A stretch of DNA of 64,000 bases from Lingula anatina (taxonomy: Eukaryota > Brachiopoda > Lingulata > Lingulida > Lingulidae): positions 846,663 to 910,662 of the forward strand of contig NW_019773958.1 in NCBI RefSeq assembly GCF_001039355.2, read 5' to 3'. Positions 59,201 to 64,000 of this stretch are shown one piece after another. The notes below the pieces were generated by a model, which saw only the letters and a list, made by a program, of their open reading frames with translations, did not search any database and had not been told where the DNA came from. The position numbers and the translations under genes are program-made. How positions within the stretch are numbered: position 1 is the stretch's first letter; each line of letters opens with the position of its first letter.

Positions 59201-59288
59201 GCCTCCCAACAATGATAGGACATGCACAGTCAACCCTTCTGATGAAACATTTCTGAAGCAAAAGGCAAAGGCAAGGCAGTTCAGATAG
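50259..59288 (+). CDS. ism: Isthmin: secreted TSP1-AMOP protein, six coding exons
   Basis: Exons 50259-50315, 53728-54625, 56650-56781, 58060-58113, 58457-58868 and 59186-59288 give 551 residues with consistent phases. Exon 1 plus the start of exon 2 form a signal peptide ([19 protein letters not shown], then VLSVVTVTA) probably cut before EPLHT. A long low-complexity linker follows, with an Asn10 run and the block [10 protein letters not shown] that is shared with vertebrate ISM1. The TSP1 repeat is [20 protein letters not shown] and on to CLLKECGG. The AMOP domain starts NCDSWMKC and includes [27 protein letters not shown] and [12 protein letters not shown]-type residues (here [16 protein letters not shown]), ending RPPNNDRTC. 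Isthmins are secreted regulators of patterning, angiogenesis and metabolism. An alternative acceptor at 58318 also keeps the frame and would add 46 AT-rich codons (58319-58456); I prefer 58457. Confidence 0.94.
50383..50570. repeat. Degenerate 71-bp tandem repeat with eight CTGTCA sites, isthmin intron 1
   Basis: CTGTCA or its complement TGACAG occurs at 50383, 50404, 50454, 50475, 50508, 50524, 50559 and 50565. The pairs 50383/50404 and 50454/50475 are both 21 bp apart, and the two pairs are 71 bp apart. CTGTCA is the core of Meis/Prep/TGIF-type TALE homeodomain sites. It lies 70-250 bp after the first exon. Confidence 0.55.
53987..54018 (+). repeat. Coding AAT microsatellite (Asn run) in isthmin exon 2
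   Basis: AAT/AAC codons encode ten consecutive Asn residues within the isthmin linker. The tract lies in frame. Confidence 0.85.
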
Positions 59289-62200
59289 GTTTTAGAACAT
59301 AACACTGGTGAAGAGGGAGAGGGAGATAAAAAAAACACACTTCATGCCAGCAGTCCTTGCTTGACCCAGCAGCCCTTGTTTGATCAAGCCACTGTGGGTC
59401 ACTTAAAGTATTTGAAATAAATGACCTGCTGGAGAGACCTGAAAAATTGAACTGAAATGGGGTACTGTACACATCCCAGGCAAAAGACAGAGAGGTCCTA
59501 AGAGGTGGTGTCCAAAATAAAGGCTAATGACATATATTGTATTAACTTGAGCCCAATAATCAACACAAGTATATGTGTGTCAAAATGTCTGAAAATTCCA
59601 AAGCTGCTGCAATGTAATGACCATAATGACTTCTGCTACCACTGCTTAGACATCATAATAACAGAGCTCAGTCATACAGTAATCGGGACAGACAGATCAT
59701 TTAGAGTGACCACATACAAGACTTAATGTACAGCAACCTTTGTGTCTTCTGGAACTCATTTACAAATCAATATAACTTCTAGTCAAAATGACACTTTACA
59801 TACCAGGCCACACCTTCTTGTTATGAAAGACCCCAAGTGTAGTATACAGTGTGAGGTTGGCTAGGCTGTCAGTAATGATCAGGGGGTGGGGTAATAAGGT
59901 GGAGTAAATTGACTGTTTTTAGGACCCTAGACAATTCAACATGTGCTATTATCTGATCTTTAAACTCAGAAAAGAAAGAAAATATTTGATATTCACTGGA
60001 ACCATTTCTCTTATATCACAATTTTCTTATACCTTTCTTTCACTAATATAAGACTTATGAATATCAATTATTTGACTGACAATCACTATAAGAAGCCAAT
60101 TAGTATGTATGATCACATTATGACACTGCAATTCATGTCCTTAAATTAGAATAGCAGAGACAGCAGTTGCTCCTAAACCCAAATTTCAACCCTCATTTAA
60201 TGAAGGTACAGGGGTATTTTGCACAAACACAGTACAACAGTGTATTTACAGGCCTCCGGGGGCGATCATCCACACAGCTCACCCATTTAGTCAGGGCAGA
60301 TAATAAGGCCTGGTATTTCATTATTTGCCAGAATATGATCCAACTGAGACTAGCAGATAAAATGTGGAGAGCTGAAGGAATGATGTTACCTGTCTTAAAC
60401 ACTAGGTAATTGTTCCAACTCAGGGCACTATCAGAAGCAATAATCTTCTTAATCTACTTACTATTGACGTGGGACTTGGTTTCATAATAAACAATTTACC
60501 CCCAGCTCAGGTGACTTTTGTCTATTGCCATGGACATTTCTGAGACCATAAAATACACAATATTGTTAATAATGTGTAAGAAAGGAATGACAATTTTGAA
60601 TGAATATAGCTTTGTTACAGCTTAAATTGGTGTGGCCAAGAATAAAAAACAGTATAATAGAAGCAATAATGATATAAAAAAAACATCATCAGTTGACACC
60701 TTGGTATGTTACTGAGCTATTCGTCCAGAAAGTTTTTTTAGGGTGAAAGAAAGGGTAGGGACAAAGCTAGAACAAGGTGCCTGAAAAAAGCACCTATAAA
60801 TGCCAAAGAAATATGTAATCTCTCACATGTAATACTCAGAAAACATCACATTCAGGGAGATGTATATTTACGTATTATAAGTATTAACTGATTATCTTTG
60901 CACTTTCTTTTCAGAATTGCATGTCATATGATCATAAAGAGTTGGGTCCCAAAGAGACTTCTATTATTTATTTGTTGTATTTTTCTTTTCAATTTGAATA
61001 ATATATAGAATTGCAATAAATTGATTATTTACAAAAATATGTACAGCAAAGAAAACAGATATTAAGAGTGGATACATAATAAAAAAAATTACAAAAACAA
61101 TAGGTGTCTGTTCCACTGAGTTTCTGTGTTCTAACCACATATGGATCTACTCAGTAATTTTAAAGTAGAGATGATGTTTAGATAAAAATACAAGGCAATT
61201 AATAAATACAATGCAAATAATGGCAAAAAAGCCTGGAATGAAAATGCCTTTCTGATTATGGTAAATGCCCATTACTTGTATTAACAAGAATAAAAACATA
61301 AATGCAAGGTGTCTAATTTGGATTTGAAATAAAGCTTTAGAATATTTATATTGTCCCATTGTGACAAAGCTCGATCCTTGTATTTGGCAAAGGTTTTTGG
61401 TTGATTCTCATCATCGCAAGGTTAAAACATTGAGTCAACACCTATTTTTCTCAATAAAATTGTTACTACCAAGTGAGTCAATGACACCATCTTAAAAGAA
61501 TCATTTGACCTGACCTGACATTAGCTGAAACTCTATCCCCAATGTTCCCATCTTACACCAAGCACACAATGTCATCAAATATCTCCAAGGAGGTAGCACT
61601 AAGATGCATTTGTTGAGATCCATAATTTACATTATCAACAAAATGAGAGGTATTTAAATACGTCTTAGGATACAAGAGTGCCATTGCATTTTCAAATATG
61701 AAACTGCATGCTAGGTATACATGTGTGGCTGTTTTAATTTGCCTGCAGATAAATAACTCCTTCAGGAGAGCACTAGTGAGTGCACTTTCCATTAACAACA
61801 AACCAGTTGCCAAGTTATTTCTTTAAAATGGTCTCAATATCTAGAGCTGTGAGATAAAATCCCTTGGATGTGGCTGTACAATAGCTATTCTGAACCACCC
61901 CAATGAAAGAAGATCAAGGGTGTAACCATCTATGCCCAAATTTTTTCCACCTCTTATTAAAATATCTGATTGAATGATTTCCAAAATCAACCTTGCACCC
62001 ATCAATAAAAATAAAGTGCCTATCTGTAGAGATGGAACATGTCAGTGTTAAAAGGCTGGATCCATCCCAGCTGAGCTACGGGGTGGTCTTGACTGATGAA
62101 CACAACAGCTCTCGACAGGAGACTTTGGCAGCCTCCACTGAATTCCACTGAATGCTACGATAGCACACATACACAAACAATTGTTTTTCAACATGATGAA

Positions 62201-64000
62201 CTAAATGTGAGGGGCCTAATTATCAAAAACTCGAACTCCTTAAAGGGCATCAGGTTTATATGCCCTTCCTTTTTAAATGCAGAATCAACCGTTTACCATA
62301 AAGTTATACTGACATTAATGAAGAAGAACAGATTTAATTTCAAGGTGTCATAAAATACTAGTATGCCATTTTAGATATCAATTGCAAGTAAAAATTACTT
62401 TAGATAATACATCATATATTCAAACAAAACTAATACTACAGTTCTTCATGCTCTAAGAAAAAGTTCCACATACAAAACGTATTATAGATGGTGGTGTCTC
62501 AAGTAAAATAGTACACAAATGACCAATATGACCAATATCAGATAAAATCCTTTTTGATACATCTAACTTTGTTTAACGTTCTTAACAAAAACTTCAAAAT
62601 ATCTTATGAATGAATGAAAGAAAAAAAGTAAAATAAAATTTTAACTGCAGAAATCTTGATAAAAGATGTTTCTCAAAGATGAAGTTCTTTCCCAAATCTG
62701 AAAGTAACACCTTAAGAAAGACTTTTTGAAAACTATTACTCAGTCCTTAGTTGAAAAAAAAATACAACTTGAATTCTTGTTCACTTTTCAATGGGAATGA
62801 ATGAAAAAAAAAGGACTGACCGTACCAAGGCTGAAAACCTCCATCTGTTCTGCTACATGTGCTTTTCATTGAAATCTCAACGGGCTAGAAACAATTGTCA
62901 ATTTCCCACCACTTTTTCCCTCTTCTCACATCTGGTGTGAGTATAAAACTGTAAAACACCTGACCTTTTTTTTACAAATGAAAATAAACAATTACCATAA
63001 CGAGGAAATGATTGTGCTGGTCCTCCTAAAACTGCCTACAATGAAATTGACTCATTTGTTTCAGGGATGGAGAGATTTTTTCCTTGGTATCTTTTCAGTC
63101 TAATATCTATTTTGGGGACAGCTCAACCAAGACCAGATCACCTAGCACAGTCACGCATGCTTTTTTTACAAAAACACCAAAATGTACAAAACATGCCAAA
63201 TGCACCTCAAATAACACCATTCTATTAAGAACACATCTATTTTTTCAACTTTCATCATTAAATGATTACAAAAACGAGTTTCAAATGCAACATTTCGATT
63301 GCCATCTCAATCCAAACTTAGGAAAACCTGTGGTGCAGGCCAAATACTGGTCAGATTGTTTGCTCAAGAATTAGTTATATGCTTGCCTATTGTACACGCA
63401 CATTTTTTTAATCATTTGATTGACTGATCCTCCATGTGCAGGTTGCCAACATAACAGTATTCTAACTGTGTGGATCTATTATTTGCTATGACATTAATGA
63501 CAGCATAACACCTGAAACAAATGGGGATGAAGATATTTGATGCACATGTGAATGTATTTTAACATAATGAATGTGTTTTAACATTAAAATTTATAGAAGT
63601 GGCAGCAAATACTGTCATCAGCTGTGTCAAGTACTCAAAACTACAATATACATTCTTTCATCAAGAGCTAAAAATAAAAGTTACATGATATATTTTTCCA
63701 ACAACTTCAAAAAATAAGAGTTATTATCGGTCCAATATTACAAAGTCTAACAAGACATCTTCATCAGGGAATGAGGATATATTTGTTTAAGTAGTTTCTA
63801 CCTAGGAATGCAGTTAGTACACACCCTTTCTATGGAACCACCACAAAAATGGCGCACAGAGGTAAGGGAAAGGGGCTTCTATTAGCTGTTGTTGGGAGAT
63901 CTATTATTGTACAACTGACAACCCTTATCGAGGTATTTCAAATATACCCCATTTTTTTTTATTAACATACCAAAGCTTTTTCAAAATGAAACAGAATTAA
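59289..64000. other. Isthmin 3'UTR and downstream, no gene seen
   Basis: AT-rich DNA with no recognisable domains on either strand. AATAAA at about 59516 and others further on could end the isthmin transcript. G-runs and TAGGCCTA, frequent elsewhere, are not seen here. An ATG followed by a donor (63849-63862) is noted under rejected items. Confidence 0.4.

Noticed and set aside
63849-63862. ATGGCGCACAGAG followed by GTAAGG, a possible first exon of the next gene
   Set aside because: The start context and donor are good, but four codons are too little and no following exon lies in the window.

Overview
This is eukaryotic nuclear DNA from an animal, most likely a marine invertebrate deuterostome (echinoderm, hemichordate or amphioxus-like). 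The reasons are intron-rich genes with GT-AG boundaries, AT-rich non-coding DNA full of foldback and hAT-like MITEs and microsatellites, and a gene set of Fos/ATF3-family bZIP factors, isthmin, a rhodopsin-family GPCR and a B-box protein. The species cannot be fixed from the sequence alone. There is an assembly gap at 3972-4769 and single Ns at 1948 and 27104.

Layout. 0.5-1.7 kb (minus): an intronless double B-box/coiled-coil protein whose C-terminus has been rewritten by a tiny A-tailed insertion. 2-12 kb: no confident protein gene; MITE families, diverged tandem repeats, a CTCF-like motif and an elongator tRNA-Met(CAT) gene with a 16-nt intron. 12.77-14.25 kb (minus): an intronless orphan GPCR. 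19.4-21.9 kb (plus): a four-exon Fos gene with a perfect CArG box/SRE and TATA box upstream. 25.56-28.66 kb: a near-perfect 1.55-kb tandem duplication with an N at its junction, containing the promoter and first exon of the next gene; probably an assembly artefact. 29.3-31.1 kb (plus): an ATF3/JDP2-like bZIP. 35.6-37.2 kb (plus): a second ATF3/JDP2-like bZIP. 38.7-42.5 kb (plus): a nine-exon diaminopimelate decarboxylase (LysA). 50.3-59.3 kb (plus): isthmin (signal peptide, long linker, TSP1, AMOP). 59.3-64 kb: nothing recognised beyond possible isthmin 3'UTR.

How the genes relate. The three bZIP genes share a split between basic region and zipper in the same place, so they look like an ancient tandem family. 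Fos with an ATF3/JDP2 factor is the AP-1/ATF pairing seen beside each other on human chr14q24 (FOS, JDP2, BATF), where ISM2 also lies, so this looks like preserved bilaterian linkage. Their upstream regions carry SRE, CRE, AP-1, E-box and MEF2-like sites, as expected for inducible immediate-early genes.

The most surprising gene is lysA. Animals generally lack the diaminopimelate pathway of lysine synthesis, yet a full-length, intron-bearing, plant/algal-type LysA with all recognisable active-site motifs sits between a native bZIP gene and isthmin. It also has a 74-residue insertion encoded by exactly two exons whose joint skipping would keep the frame.
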